A stretch of 64,000 nucleotides of DNA, from NCBI RefSeq assembly GCF_005844085.1, contig NZ_VCDI01000003.1, positions 270,280 through 334,279 on the forward strand, read 5' to 3'. This DNA comes from Lichenicoccus roseus. Its GTDB lineage: Bacteria > Pseudomonadota > Alphaproteobacteria > Acetobacterales > Acetobacteraceae. Within the stretch, counting starts at the first letter, position 1; each line of letters starts with the position of its first letter. The notes below the pieces were generated by a model that was not told where the DNA came from, made no database searches, and saw only the letters and a program-made list of their open reading frames with translations. Positions 19,962 to 28,002 of the stretch are shown here, in pieces. The translations under genes and the position numbers were made by a program.

Positions 19962-19990
19962 TTGCGGAGGCAGGCGCCGTCTGCTAGAGC
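19962..19990 (+). promoter_or_regulatory. Promoter of the rpmF-plsX-fabH genes
   Basis: TTGCGG (19962-19967), a 17-base spacer and TAGAGC (19985-19990) in the 171-bp gap between the DUF177 gene and rpmF. Transcription would start near 19997, giving a leader of about 80 nt. Confidence 0.5.
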
Positions 19991-20076
19991 CCGCGCCTCA
20001 TCTTTGGACGGCCGGCGATCGTACATGCGTCTGCCGCGCCGTCCTGTTTAATCATGTTTTGGAGGGGATCACCCCC

Positions 20077-20280
20077 ATGGCTGTTCCGAAGAGAAAGACC
20101 TCGCCCTCTCGCGCCGGCATGCGCCGGAGTCATGAGGCGCTGCGTGTCGAGGCCCATGCGGAATGCAGCAGCTGCGGCGAGCTGAAGCGCCCGCATCACG
20201 TCTGTGGCCATTGCGGCCACTATGACGGACGTGAGGTCGTCCAGGCCGGCAAGGCCCTGAAAGGCACCATTCGGATCTGA
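20077..20280 (+). CDS. rpmF: Large ribosomal subunit protein bL32
   Basis: 67 residues from ATG 20077 ([19 protein letters not shown]), decided by GGAGGGG 9 bp upstream. Cys30/Cys33 and Cys43/Cys46 form a zinc-ribbon pair, so this is the C+ form of L32. It stands between DUF177 and plsX, the standard order in bacteria, linking ribosome and membrane lipid synthesis. Confidence 0.97.
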   Translation: MAVPKRKTSPSRAGMRRSHEALRVEAHAECSSCGELKRPHHVCGHCGHYDGREVVQAGKALKGTIRI

Positions 20281-20292
20281 CCGGAGGCAGGG

Positions 20293-21483
20293 TTGTCGGG
20301 CGCCGCATCCTCGGGTGAAGCCGGCCCGGGGCCTGCCGCCAACTCCGATGCAGCCGGGTCCGGTGTGCCGGGTTCCGATGCGCGGTCCCTTGCCGTTTCC
20401 GGGGACCCGGGCGTGATCTTGCAGGCGAGCAGCGTCCAGGCCGGTCCGGGACCATTCAACCTCGCCGTGGACGGCATGGGCGGCGACGGCGCCCCGGACA
20501 TCGTGATCAAGGGCCTGGCGATCACCGCCGAGCGCCACCCGAAAGCCCGCATCCTGCTCATCGGCGACGAGACCGTGCTGGGACCGATGCTGGCACGCTC
20601 CAAGCGCGCGGCATCGATCTGCACGCTTCGCCACGCCGGCAGCGCCATCAGCATGGATGCCAAGCCGACGCTGGCGCTGCGGGTGCGCAACTCGTCGATG
20701 CGCCTGGCCATGGATGCGGTGGCGACCGGCGAGGCCCAGGGCGTGGTCTCGGCCGGCAACAGCGGCGCCATGCTGGCGCTTGCCAAGGTTGTGGTGAAGA
20801 CAATGCCGGGCATCGACCGGCCGGCGCTGGCGGCGCTCAGCCCGTCCGCCCGGGGCGACGTGGTGATGCTCGATCTCGGCGCCAACGTGGTCTGCGACTG
20901 GCGCAACCTGGTCGAGTTCGCCGTCATGGGCGAGGCGTTCGCGCGTACCGTTCTCGGCCTGCCGGCGCCGACCATCGGGCTGCTCAATGTCGGCGCCGAG
21001 CAGATGAAGGGCGACGACCGGGTCCAGAAGGCAGCCGACGTGCTGCGCGGCAGCAAGCTCGCCGCGCAGTTCCGCGGCTTCGTCGAAGGGCACGACATCA
21101 CCGCCGGCACCACCGATGTCGTGGTGACCGACGGCTTCACCGGCAACATCGCGCTCAAGACCGGCGAGGGGGCGCTGCGCCTGGTGGGCGAGATGCTCAA
21201 GCAGGTCTTCAGCTCGAGCGCAGTCTCCAAGCTCGGCTACATCCTGGCGCGGCCTGGCCTGGAGCGCATGCGCGAGTGGCTCAATCCCGCACGCTACAAC
21301 GGCGCCGTGCTGGTCGGGTTGAACGGCGTGGTGGTGAAGTCGCATGGCGGCGCCGACGCGGAGGGCTTCGCGCATGCCGTCGACGTCGCGATGGACATGG
21401 TCACGCACGGGTTCAACGAGCGCATCCGCACCGGCCTGCAGCAGTTCGAACTGCAGGCGGCGCCGATCGCCGCGGCCGAGTAG
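20293..21483 (+). CDS. plsX: Phosphate acyltransferase PlsX
   Basis: 396 residues if started at TTG 20293, which has a strong GGAGGCAGGG just upstream. This adds about 55 Ala/Gly/Ser/Pro-rich residues before the usual PlsX N-terminus ([15 protein letters not shown]). GTG 20413 is an alternative start nearer the conserved part. Motifs are [24 protein letters not shown]-like [22 protein letters not shown], and [14 protein letters not shown]. The enzyme makes acyl-phosphate from acyl-ACP for phosphatidic acid synthesis by PlsY. fabH follows after 11 bp. Confidence 0.96.
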   Translation: MSGAASSGEAGPGPAANSDAAGSGVPGSDARSLAVSGDPGVILQASSVQAGPGPFNLAVDGMGGDGAPDIVIKGLAITAERHPKARILLIGDETVLGPMLARSKRAASICTLRHAGSAISMDAKPTLALRVRNSSMRLAMDAVATGEAQGVVSAGNSGAMLALAKVVVKTMPGIDRPALAALSPSARGDVVMLDLGANVVCDWRNLVEFAVMGEAFARTVLGLPAPTIGLLNVGAEQMKGDDRVQKAADVLRGSKLAAQFRGFVEGHDITAGTTDVVVTDGFTGNIALKTGEGALRLVGEMLKQVFSSSAVSKLGYILARPGLERMREWLNPARYNGAVLVGLNGVVVKSHGGADAEGFAHAVDVAMDMVTHGFNERIRTGLQQFELQAAPIAAAE

Positions 21484-21494
21484 GGCAGCAGGCG

Positions 21495-22490
21495 ATGATC
21501 GGGCAATCGCGCCGCGACAACAGCCGGGACCTGCCGGGGGTGCATCTGGTCGGCGCCGGCGGCTATCTGCCCGAGCAGGTCGTCACCAACAGCGACCTCG
21601 CGTTGCGCGTCGAGACCTCGGACGAGTGGATCCGCGAGCGCACCGGCATCTGCCAGCGGCACCTCGCGGCACCGCACGAGACCGCCGCCTACATGGGCAC
21701 CCGCGCGGCGCAGGCGGCCCTCGACGATGCCGGGCTGCAGGCCGCCGACGTGGATGCGATCATCCTGGCGACCAGCACCCCGGACCAGGCCTTCCCGGCT
21801 ACCGCGGCCCGGGTGCAGGCAGCGCTCGGCGTCCCCGGGGGCTTTGCCTTCGATCTGGCGGCGGCGTGCTCGGGCTTCATCTATGCGATGGCAAGCGCGG
21901 ACGCCTTCATCCGCAACGGCCAGGCGCGCACCGTGCTGGTGATCGGCAGCGAGGTCTATTCGCGCATCCTCGACTGGAGCGACCGCAGCACCTGCGTGTT
22001 GTTCGGCGACGGCGCCGGGGCGGTCGTGCTGCGTGCCGGCGAACCCGGCACGCGCGGCATCCTCTCGACCCACCTGCACGCGGACGGCGGCTTCGGCGAC
22101 CTGCTCTACGTCGACGGCGCGGTCGGACGGCCGGATCGCCCGGGCACGCTGCGCATGCAGGGGCGCGAGGTGTTCCGGCATGCGGTCGCCAAGCTCTCGG
22201 CCTCGGTCGACGAGGCGCTGGCGGCGAACGGGCTGGCTCATGCCGACGTGGACTGGCTGGTGCCGCACCAGGCCAACAAGCGCATCATCGATGCGATGGG
22301 ACGCAAGCTGGGCCTGCCGCCGGAACGGGTCATCGTTACCGTGGACCGGCATGCCAACACGTCGGCGGCGTCGATTCCCCTGGCACTGGCGGAGGCGATG
22401 CGGGATGGCCGCATCCGCCGCGGCGACCTCGTGCTGATGGAAGCGCTGGGCGGCGGCATGACCTGGGGTTCGGCGCTGGTCCGCATGTGA
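21495..22490 (+). CDS. fabH: 3-oxoacyl-ACP synthase III
   Basis: 331 residues from ATG 21495. The frame is open upstream within plsX, but the protein starts properly at [16 protein letters not shown]. The catalytic triad is complete: Cys125 in AAACSGF, His258 in PHQAN and Asn288 in HANTSAAS. It condenses acetyl-CoA (or another acyl-CoA) with malonyl-ACP to begin fatty acid synthesis. Nearby plsX and rpmF make the common plsX-fabH lipid unit, and an IHF-alpha gene follows 81 bp downstream. Confidence 0.97.
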   Translation: MIGQSRRDNSRDLPGVHLVGAGGYLPEQVVTNSDLALRVETSDEWIRERTGICQRHLAAPHETAAYMGTRAAQAALDDAGLQAADVDAIILATSTPDQAFPATAARVQAALGVPGGFAFDLAAACSGFIYAMASADAFIRNGQARTVLVIGSEVYSRILDWSDRSTCVLFGDGAGAVVLRAGEPGTRGILSTHLHADGGFGDLLYVDGAVGRPDRPGTLRMQGREVFRHAVAKLSASVDEALAANGLAHADVDWLVPHQANKRIIDAMGRKLGLPPERVIVTVDRHANTSAASIPLALAEAMRDGRIRRGDLVLMEALGGGMTWGSALVRM

Positions 22491-22536
22491 CCGGCCGTGG
22501 CCGGTGGCGCATCCATCGGCAGGATGTTTCGTTCAA

Positions 22537-22565
22537 TTGACGTGAGTTGCGTGGTTGCCTACGCT
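22537..22565 (+). promoter_or_regulatory. Promoter of ihfA
   Basis: TTGACG (22537-22542), a 17-base spacer and TACGCT (22560-22565). The start point would fall at about 22572, which is the A of the ihfA ATG, so the mRNA may have no leader. Confidence 0.55.
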
Positions 22566-22571
22566 TCGAAC

Positions 22572-22886
22572 ATGAACACCGTGACACGTGCGCATCTGGC
22601 CGAGCACATCTACACGCAGGTGGGACTGTCCCGGAATGAATCGGCCGACCTCCTGGAGAGTGTCCTCGAGCGGCTCGCGGTCGCCCTGCAGGCTGGAGAT
22701 TCCGTCAAGATCAGTGGTTTCGGGACCTTCTCGGTGCGCCAGAAGGGACGTCGGATCGGCCGCAACCCGAAGACCGGCGTCGAGGTGCCGATCCTGCCTC
22801 GCTCGGTGCTGGTGTTCCGCCCGAGCCAGGTGCTGAAGGCACGGGTGAACGGCCAGGAACCCGGCATCGAGGATGACGCCGGATGA
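22572..22886 (+). CDS. ihfA: Integration host factor alpha subunit
   Basis: 104 residues from ATG 22572 ([14 protein letters not shown]). Typical HU/IHF elements are [17 protein letters not shown], the beta-arm [21 protein letters not shown] and the C-terminal [14 protein letters not shown]-alpha with IHF-beta bends DNA in replication, recombination and transcription. No ribosome binding site precedes the ATG, but a promoter ends right before it. The stop overlaps the merR-type gene as ATGA, the usual IHF-alpha/MerR pair of alphaproteobacteria. Confidence 0.95.
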   Translation: MNTVTRAHLAEHIYTQVGLSRNESADLLESVLERLAVALQAGDSVKISGFGTFSVRQKGRRIGRNPKTGVEVPILPRSVLVFRPSQVLKARVNGQEPGIEDDAG

Positions 22887-23584
22887 GCCGTCCGGGCGAC
22901 CCGCTGTCGGACGAGCCGACCTTCGGGGATCGCCCCGACTGGCCCGACGAGTCCTCCGGGGCAATTTCCGGGACAACAGCCGAGGCGGGCCTGTTCGACC
23001 TCGACGCCGGGGCACCGGCAAGTGGCGACAGTCATAACGACGCCGGCGGCGGACGGCTGAAGAAGTCGGCGACCGCGTTCAGGACGATCAGCGAAGTTGC
23101 CGACGAACTGCACGTGCCGCAGCATGTGCTGCGATTCTGGGAGACGCGGTTTCCCCAGGTCAAGCCGCTGAAGCGGGGCGGTGGAAGGCGCTACTACCGC
23201 CCGGACGATGTCGGGCTGCTGCGCCGCATCGCCGACCTGCTGTACATCCAGGGCTACACCATCAAGGGCGTGCAGCGGCTGCTGCGCGATGGCGACGGCA
23301 CCCTGCAGGGCGATCTGCCGCCGCCCGAGGTTGCCGACCAGGACGGCGACGAGCCGGTGGGCGTGGTCCAGGAACAGCGCCCTGCCGCACCGCTGCGTGC
23401 GCGGCCCGAGAGCGCCGGAACGGCCGCCACGTCGATGTCGCCGGCGTCGCCCGCGCCACGGGTCGCGAGCGCGGTGTCCCTGGCAGGGCCGGGCAGCCTC
23501 GCGGGCGAGATCGGCAGGCTGCGCGCGGCGCTCGGCATGGTGCTGGCGGAACTCGAGAGCCTGCGCCGGCAACTGCCGGTCTGA
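22883..23584 (+). CDS. MerR-family transcriptional regulator
   Basis: 233 residues. The N-terminal 60 residues are acidic and low in structure. The MerR helix-turn-helix covers about 66-135: [20 protein letters not shown], then [21 protein letters not shown]. The C-terminal half is variable, Pro/Ala-rich and ends in a short helix. No Cys-rich metal site is visible. It is coupled to ihfA by an ATGA overlap, a conserved pairing in alphaproteobacteria; members of this type are of unknown target. Similar proteins are sometimes listed as MlrA-like, but the domain order differs. Confidence 0.88.
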   Translation: MSRPGDPLSDEPTFGDRPDWPDESSGAISGTTAEAGLFDLDAGAPASGDSHNDAGGGRLKKSATAFRTISEVADELHVPQHVLRFWETRFPQVKPLKRGGGRRYYRPDDVGLLRRIADLLYIQGYTIKGVQRLLRDGDGTLQGDLPPPEVADQDGDEPVGVVQEQRPAAPLRARPESAGTAATSMSPASPAPRVASAVSLAGPGSLAGEIGRLRAALGMVLAELESLRRQLPV

Positions 23585-23633
23585 GCGGTCCCGGCCTGTC
23601 GGGTTCCGGTGCCGGGTTGTCGGCCCACTGCCG

Positions 23634-23662
23634 TTGCAGTAGCTGCCCGGCGCTGCTACATC
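23634..23662 (+). promoter_or_regulatory. Promoter of tRNA-Pro
   Basis: TTGCAG (23634-23639), a 17-base spacer and TACATC (23657-23662). The predicted start is about 13 nt before the tRNA. Confidence 0.5.
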
Positions 23663-23681
23663 GACGCGACCGCAGGAATGG

Positions 23682-23758
23682 CGGGCAGTAGCGCAGCCTG
23701 GTAGCGCATCAGTCTGGGGGACTGGGGGTCGTGGGTTCGAATCCCGCCTGCCCGACCA
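23682..23758 (+). tRNA. tRNA-Pro (anticodon GGG)
   Basis: A full cloverleaf can be folded. The acceptor stem CGGGCAG pairs with CTGCCCG, the D arm has GCGC/GCGC, and the anticodon stem TCAGT/ACTGG carries the loop CTGGGGG, so the anticodon is GGG at 23716-23718. The T arm is GTGGG-TTCGAAT-CCCGC. The CCA end is encoded at 23756-23758. It reads CCC codons, which are frequent in this GC-rich genome. Its G37 is a TrmD target. Confidence 0.97.
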
Positions 23759-23982
23759 AATTCCTGTCGTCTCCTACCCTCGCCATCGCATACGATCCTG
23801 AGGCAAGCCCGTCAGGCCTGCCGACGCTGATGCGCGGCATTCTCGCGAAGCGGCTGCCTGCGGACGCCGCAGCAGCGTTCCTGCGCAGGCGCAAGCGTAT
23901 CGTGCGACACCGACCGTGCCTCGAAGGCCAGCGGAGGATTGCTGGCGATCGCGACAGGCTGGCCGAACAGTGGAGACTTGCC

Positions 23983-24702
23983 ATGCAGGGGCTCGCGCGA
24001 CATCCGATCGACCTCCCGCACGAAGTCTGTTCCGGTTGCGCAGTGCGCAGCATCAGCCTGTGTGCCGCCCTCGAGACGGAAGAGCTGAAACTCCTCGATG
24101 CGATCAGCGCCCAAGTGCATTTCGGTGAGAAGCAGACCATCGCACGGCAGGACGATCCTGCCGGCTGGGTCTTCAACATCACCGGCGGGATGGTCAGGCT
24201 GTACCGGCTGCTTGCGGACGGACGCCGGCAGATCATCGGTTTCCTGCTGCCCGGGGATTTCCTGGGGCTAGCGTTGTCCGAGCGCCACGCCTTCTGCGCC
24301 GATGCCGTGGACCCGGTGACCGCCTGCCGGTTCTCGCGCACGGATTTCTCGTGCCTGGTCGGCTCCAAGCCGCGGCTGCTGCAACGCCTGCATGAGGTTG
24401 CCATGCACGAACTGGCCCTGGCCCAGGATCACATCGTGCTCCTCGGCCGCCAGACTGCCGGGGAGCGGGTGGCTGCGTTCCTGGTGCAGTTGCGCGACCG
24501 GCGCAGCCGCCACGGTGCTGCCGGCCACCTGCACCTGCCATTGCCGATGACGCGCGCGGATATCGCGGACTATCTCGGGCTGACGCTGGAGACCGTCAGC
24601 CGGACGATCTCCCGGCTGGCGCGCGAAAACCTCCTGCTGGTGGTGCCGGGTGGAGTGCGTCTGCTTGATCCGGATGCGATCGAGGCGCTGTCACTCGCCT
24701 GA
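23983..24702 (+). CDS. Crp/Fnr-family regulator with FNR-type cysteines
   Basis: 239 residues from ATG 23983, preceded by TGGAG. The N-terminus has CSGCAVRSISLC (Cys16, Cys19, Cys27), and a further Cys105 lies in the sensor domain, so four candidate ligands for an oxygen-sensitive 4Fe-4S cluster are present. A cyclic-nucleotide-type beta-roll follows (GWVFNITGGMVRLYRLLADG). The C-terminal HTH is RADIADYLGLTLETVSRTISRL (187-208), with E-x2-SR recognition residues typical of FNR/FixK. It probably switches genes on at low oxygen. The gene starts 225 bp after tRNA-Pro; the frame is open back into the tRNA but that part is not coding. Confidence 0.9.
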   Translation: MQGLARHPIDLPHEVCSGCAVRSISLCAALETEELKLLDAISAQVHFGEKQTIARQDDPAGWVFNITGGMVRLYRLLADGRRQIIGFLLPGDFLGLALSERHAFCADAVDPVTACRFSRTDFSCLVGSKPRLLQRLHEVAMHELALAQDHIVLLGRQTAGERVAAFLVQLRDRRSRHGAAGHLHLPLPMTRADIADYLGLTLETVSRTISRLARENLLLVVPGGVRLLDPDAIEALSLA

Positions 24703-24750
24703 GGCGGCGGTTCTGATCACGTCGCCGGCGGTCATCCCGGCAACGCAGGC

Positions 24751-25845
24751 TCAGGCCGACTTGCTGCCGGCCGGTGCGGTCCATTCACGCCAGAGCAGGA
24801 TCAGCGCCGCCATGATGGCCGGGCCGAGGAACAGGCCGAGCAGTCCCCAGCTCTCGACGCCACCCAGGATGCCGAGCAGCACCCAGAGGAACGGCAGCTT
24901 GGTGGCGCCGCCGATCAGCACCGGCCGGATGAAATGGTCGGAGACGAAGATCACCACCATGCCGAACGCGAACAGGGCGATCCCGAAGGCGGCGCTGCCG
25001 CTCGCCACCACCAGCAGGGAAGCCAGCGCCACCGCGATCACCGCGCAGAACGGGATCATGGCGGCGACCGCGGTCAGCACGCCGAACAGGGTCGGATGCG
25101 GGGCGCCGGCGATGGCATAGGCGCCACCGAGGATCACGCCCTCGCCCAGGCCCACCAGCACCAGTCCGTCGACCGTGCCATGCACCGAGGCGATCATCTG
25201 CCGGCCGATCCGCTCGCCGCGCTCGCCGAACGCCCGCCGGCTGGCGACCAGCATCTGCGCGGTCACATCCTCGCCTTCGCGGAACAGGAAGAACAGGGTG
25301 ATGATGGTGAAGGCGAACAGGGTGACGCGGTGCGCCACCTGGCTGCCGAGCTGTCGCGTCATCGCCACGCTGCGGGCCGGCTTGAGCTGCCTGAACAGGG
25401 TGTTGGCATCGCCGGGGTCGGTGAGGTGCTGCCGCCACCAGTTGGTCGCCGCCTCGCTGCCGACAGGCAGGTGCTCGAGTGCCGGGGGCACCGGGACGCC
25501 ACTCTGGCGGGCATGGTCGACCCAGACCAGCACGCCCTGTGCCTCCCGCGCCGCCTCGATCCCGATCAGCAGCAGGGGGACCACGAAGATGAGCGCCACC
25601 GCGCTGGTGAACACCAACGGCATCAGCAGGTTGTGCTTGCCGGGCGGCCAGCGGCGTTTGGCGCGGCGGAACAGCGGCCAGATGGCGATCGCGAATACAG
25701 CCGCCCACGCGAGCGAGATCAGGAAGTCCTGCAGGGTGAACAGGCCGAGCAGGACGAGGAGCAGGACCAGGATGCCGCGCGCGACCTGCTGCGAGCGTGT
25801 CGGATCGATCGGGCCGGTGCGATCTGGAGTGCTCTCGAACGACAT
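24751..25845 (-). CDS. AI-2E family (PerM/TqsA-like) membrane permease
   Basis: 364 residues if started at ATG 25845, which has AGAGG at a good distance; an ATG two codons upstream and a longer frame exist. The protein has two or three N-terminal helices, a soluble segment of about 90 residues, and five C-terminal helices, with FFLFREGEDV, GLVLVGLGEGVILGGAYAIAG, FCAVIAVALASLLV and FIRPVLIGGATKLPFLWVLLGILGG. These match the UPF0118/AI-2E transporter family, whose members export small molecules or serve as ion antiporters. The substrate is unknown. The gene converges with the FNR-type gene. Confidence 0.88.
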   Translation of the reverse strand: MSFESTPDRTGPIDPTRSQQVARGILVLLLVLLGLFTLQDFLISLAWAAVFAIAIWPLFRRAKRRWPPGKHNLLMPLVFTSAVALIFVVPLLLIGIEAAREAQGVLVWVDHARQSGVPVPPALEHLPVGSEAATNWWRQHLTDPGDANTLFRQLKPARSVAMTRQLGSQVAHRVTLFAFTIITLFFLFREGEDVTAQMLVASRRAFGERGERIGRQMIASVHGTVDGLVLVGLGEGVILGGAYAIAGAPHPTLFGVLTAVAAMIPFCAVIAVALASLLVVASGSAAFGIALFAFGMVVIFVSDHFIRPVLIGGATKLPFLWVLLGILGGVESWGLLGLFLGPAIMAALILLWREWTAPAGSKSA

Positions 25846-26083
25846 GCTCATCCTCTCGTGGCGCTGCTTGCCCGGTCCGGCTCCGGTCGACGCCGGTCCG
25901 CCAGAGGCATCGCGCTGCAACGATCAGACAAAGCCAGGGTTCGGGCACTGTCTAGCCCGGCCCGCGGAAGCTGACGACCGATGATTTGCGCATGTCGCTT
26001 CGTGGACGGTGCTCGTCGGGCGCCGGGATTGCGGGCAACATCCGGGCACGGGCGGGGCCCCGAGGTTCGGAGGAGAGTGGACG

Positions 26084-27043
26084 ATGGCGGTGCATCAGGT
26101 GGCGGCGACGCCGGAGACGGTCCGGCTCGGGATGTTCGACGCGACGATCCCGCCGGTGTTGACGATAGCCTCCGGCGATACGGTGGCGCTCGAATGCCTC
26201 TCCGGCGGTCCCGAGGTGATGCCGCCGCCCGGCAGTCCGCTCGCCATCCCGACGGGCCTGGCGGCGATCCATGCCGCGAACCCGGCGCGGCTCGGCACCC
26301 ACATGCTGACCGGGCCGGTCGCGGTGGCGGGCGCCATGCCGGGCGACATGCTGGAGGTACGCATCGAGGCAGTCGAGCCGGCCGCGGACTGGGGGTATTG
26401 CGGCTTCCGGCCGCTGGCGGGAACGCTGCCGGAGGATTTCCCGCACCGTTACATGAGCCATATCCCGGTGGACCGCGCGCGTGGCGTGTGCCGGCTGCCT
26501 TGGGGGCCGGAACTGAAGCTGCGGCCGTTCTTCGGCATCATGGGGGTGGCGCCGCCCGCCGACTGGGGCCGCATCTCGTCCCGCGAGCCGCGCCTGCACG
26601 GCGGCAACCTGGATAACCGCGAGCTGGTGGCCGGCAGCACGCTGTGGCTGCCGGTGCTGGTCGAGGGCGCCAATTTCTCGGCGGGAGACGGGCACGGGCT
26701 GCAGGGCGACGGCGAGGTGTGCGTGAACGCGCTCGAGATGTGTCTCGACGGCCGCTTCACCCTGGTGCTGCACAAGGGCCACGGCGTGCAGGATCCGATC
26801 CTGCTGCAGCCGCGCGCCGAGACGCCGACGCATTTCATCACGATGGGACTAAACGAGGATCTGGGCATCGCCATGAAGCAGGCACTGCGGGAGATGATCG
26901 CGCTGATCACCACGCGCAGCGGGCTCACCCGCGACGAGGCCTATGTCAGCTGCTCGCTTGCAGTGGACTTCCGGGTCACGCAGACGGTGAACGGCGAGAA
27001 GGGCGTGCACGGCATGCTGCGCAAGGGATTGCTGTTCGCGTGA
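26084..27043 (+). CDS. Acetamidase/formamidase family protein
   Basis: 319 residues from ATG 26084, preceded by GGAGGAGAGTGG. Family features are LTIASGDTVALEC, GTHMLTGPVAVAGAMPGDMLEVRIE, PFFGIMGVAPP, PRLHGGNLDNRELVAGSTLWLPVLVEGA cut by normal loops, and GDGHGLQGDGEVCVNALE. FmdA/AmdA-type enzymes hydrolyse short-chain amides to acid and ammonia, with metal-binding His/Asp in the DGHGLQGDGE region. The first of two GFA genes follows after 11 bp, so they may be one operon. The true substrate is not evident. Confidence 0.88.
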   Translation: MAVHQVAATPETVRLGMFDATIPPVLTIASGDTVALECLSGGPEVMPPPGSPLAIPTGLAAIHAANPARLGTHMLTGPVAVAGAMPGDMLEVRIEAVEPAADWGYCGFRPLAGTLPEDFPHRYMSHIPVDRARGVCRLPWGPELKLRPFFGIMGVAPPADWGRISSREPRLHGGNLDNRELVAGSTLWLPVLVEGANFSAGDGHGLQGDGEVCVNALEMCLDGRFTLVLHKGHGVQDPILLQPRAETPTHFITMGLNEDLGIAMKQALREMIALITTRSGLTRDEAYVSCSLAVDFRVTQTVNGEKGVHGMLRKGLLFA

Positions 27044-27054
27044 GGGAAATGGAC

Positions 27055-27489
27055 ATGAAGGACAAGATGACCGGCGGGTGTTTCTGCGGCGCGGTGCGCT
27101 ACGAGGTCGAGGGACCGCCCCTGACGACACGGGCGTGCTGGTGCCGGGATTGCCAGTATCTCGCCTGCGGCAATGCGGCGGTGAACGTGATCTGCGCCAG
27201 CGCCGGCCTGAAGGTGACGGGCGTCACCACCGAGTATGTCAGCGTGGCGGATAGCGGCAACGAGATGCGCCGGCGGTTCTGCCCGACCTGCGGCACCGGG
27301 TTGTTCAGTGCCGCGACCTGCCGCCCGGAAGCGGTGGTGGTGCGCGCCGGCACACTGGACGATCCGGCGCCGGCACACCCGGCGAGCTACATCTGGACGT
27401 CGTCGCGGCCGGCCTGGGGCCTGGTCGATCCGCAGGCACGGCATTTCGAGCAGCAGCCGCCGCCGCCGGGGGCCGCGCGGGGCGATTGA
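27055..27489 (+). CDS. GFA-type zinc protein (glutathione-dependent formaldehyde-activating family)
   Basis: 144 residues from ATG 27055, which has GAGGG at 8 bp; ATG 27049 is too close to that site but possible. The GFA fold signature is clear: GGCFCGAVRYEVEG, then CWCRDCQYLACG and FCPTCGTGLFS, giving the Cys sets for two zinc sites. Relatives include the formaldehyde-glutathione lyase Gfa, but most are of unknown role. It lies 11 bp behind the acetamidase-like gene and 73 bp before a second GFA gene. The C-terminus is Pro/Gln-rich. Confidence 0.88.
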   Translation: MKDKMTGGCFCGAVRYEVEGPPLTTRACWCRDCQYLACGNAAVNVICASAGLKVTGVTTEYVSVADSGNEMRRRFCPTCGTGLFSAATCRPEAVVVRAGTLDDPAPAHPASYIWTSSRPAWGLVDPQARHFEQQPPPPGAARGD

Positions 27490-27562
27490 CGCCGGGATGG
27501 CGTCGTAGTCGTTATGCGAACCGGCCGGAGAGCCGCGGTCGATAAATCCAGGAGGGACGACG

Positions 27563-27997
27563 ATGAGCGAGACAGCAACCCATGCCGGGTCCTGCTTCTG
27601 CGGCGCGGTGTCGCTGGAGGTGTCCGGCACGCCGGAGGGAATGGGCTACTGCCATTGCCGGTCGTGCCAGTCCTGGTCGGGAGGGCCGGTGAACGCCTTC
27701 ACGCTGTGGTCCCCGGACGCGGTGCGGGTGACGTCCGGGTCGGAGCATGTCGGAACCTTCCAGAAGACCGACTTCACGCAGCGGCAGTATTGCACCCGCT
27801 GTGGCGGCCACCTGATGTCCCGCCATCCGACGGTCGGCCTGGTCGACGTGTTCGCCGCCACCGTGCCGACCCTGCCGTTCGCCGCCGGCGTGCACGTCAA
27901 CTATGCCGACACCGTCCTGCACATGCATGACGGGCTGCCCAAGTTCCGGGACTTCCCCGCGGAACTCGGCGGCTCCGGCGAGATGCTGCCGGAGTAG
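27563..27997 (+). CDS. Second GFA-type zinc protein
   Basis: 144 residues with GSCFCGAVSLEVSG, YCHCRSCQSWSGG and YCTRCGGHLMSRHP, the Cys pattern of the GFA family. It starts at ATG 27563 after GGAGGGACGACG. It is a distant relative of the preceding gene, not a recent copy, since the segments between the Cys motifs differ. Its C-terminal half has HVNYADTVLHMHDGLPKFRDFP, seen in many GFA proteins of proteobacteria. It converges with the oligopeptidase B gene with only 5 bp between them. Confidence 0.88.
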   Translation: MSETATHAGSCFCGAVSLEVSGTPEGMGYCHCRSCQSWSGGPVNAFTLWSPDAVRVTSGSEHVGTFQKTDFTQRQYCTRCGGHLMSRHPTVGLVDVFAATVPTLPFAAGVHVNYADTVLHMHDGLPKFRDFPAELGGSGEMLPE

Positions 27998-28002
27998 ACC
28001 CT

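Noticed and set aside
23759..23982. N-terminal extension of the FNR-type protein back to the tRNA-Pro gene
   Set aside because: The open frame includes tRNA sequence and Arg-rich shadow translation; ATG 23983 with its ribosome binding site directly precedes the conserved Cys motif.
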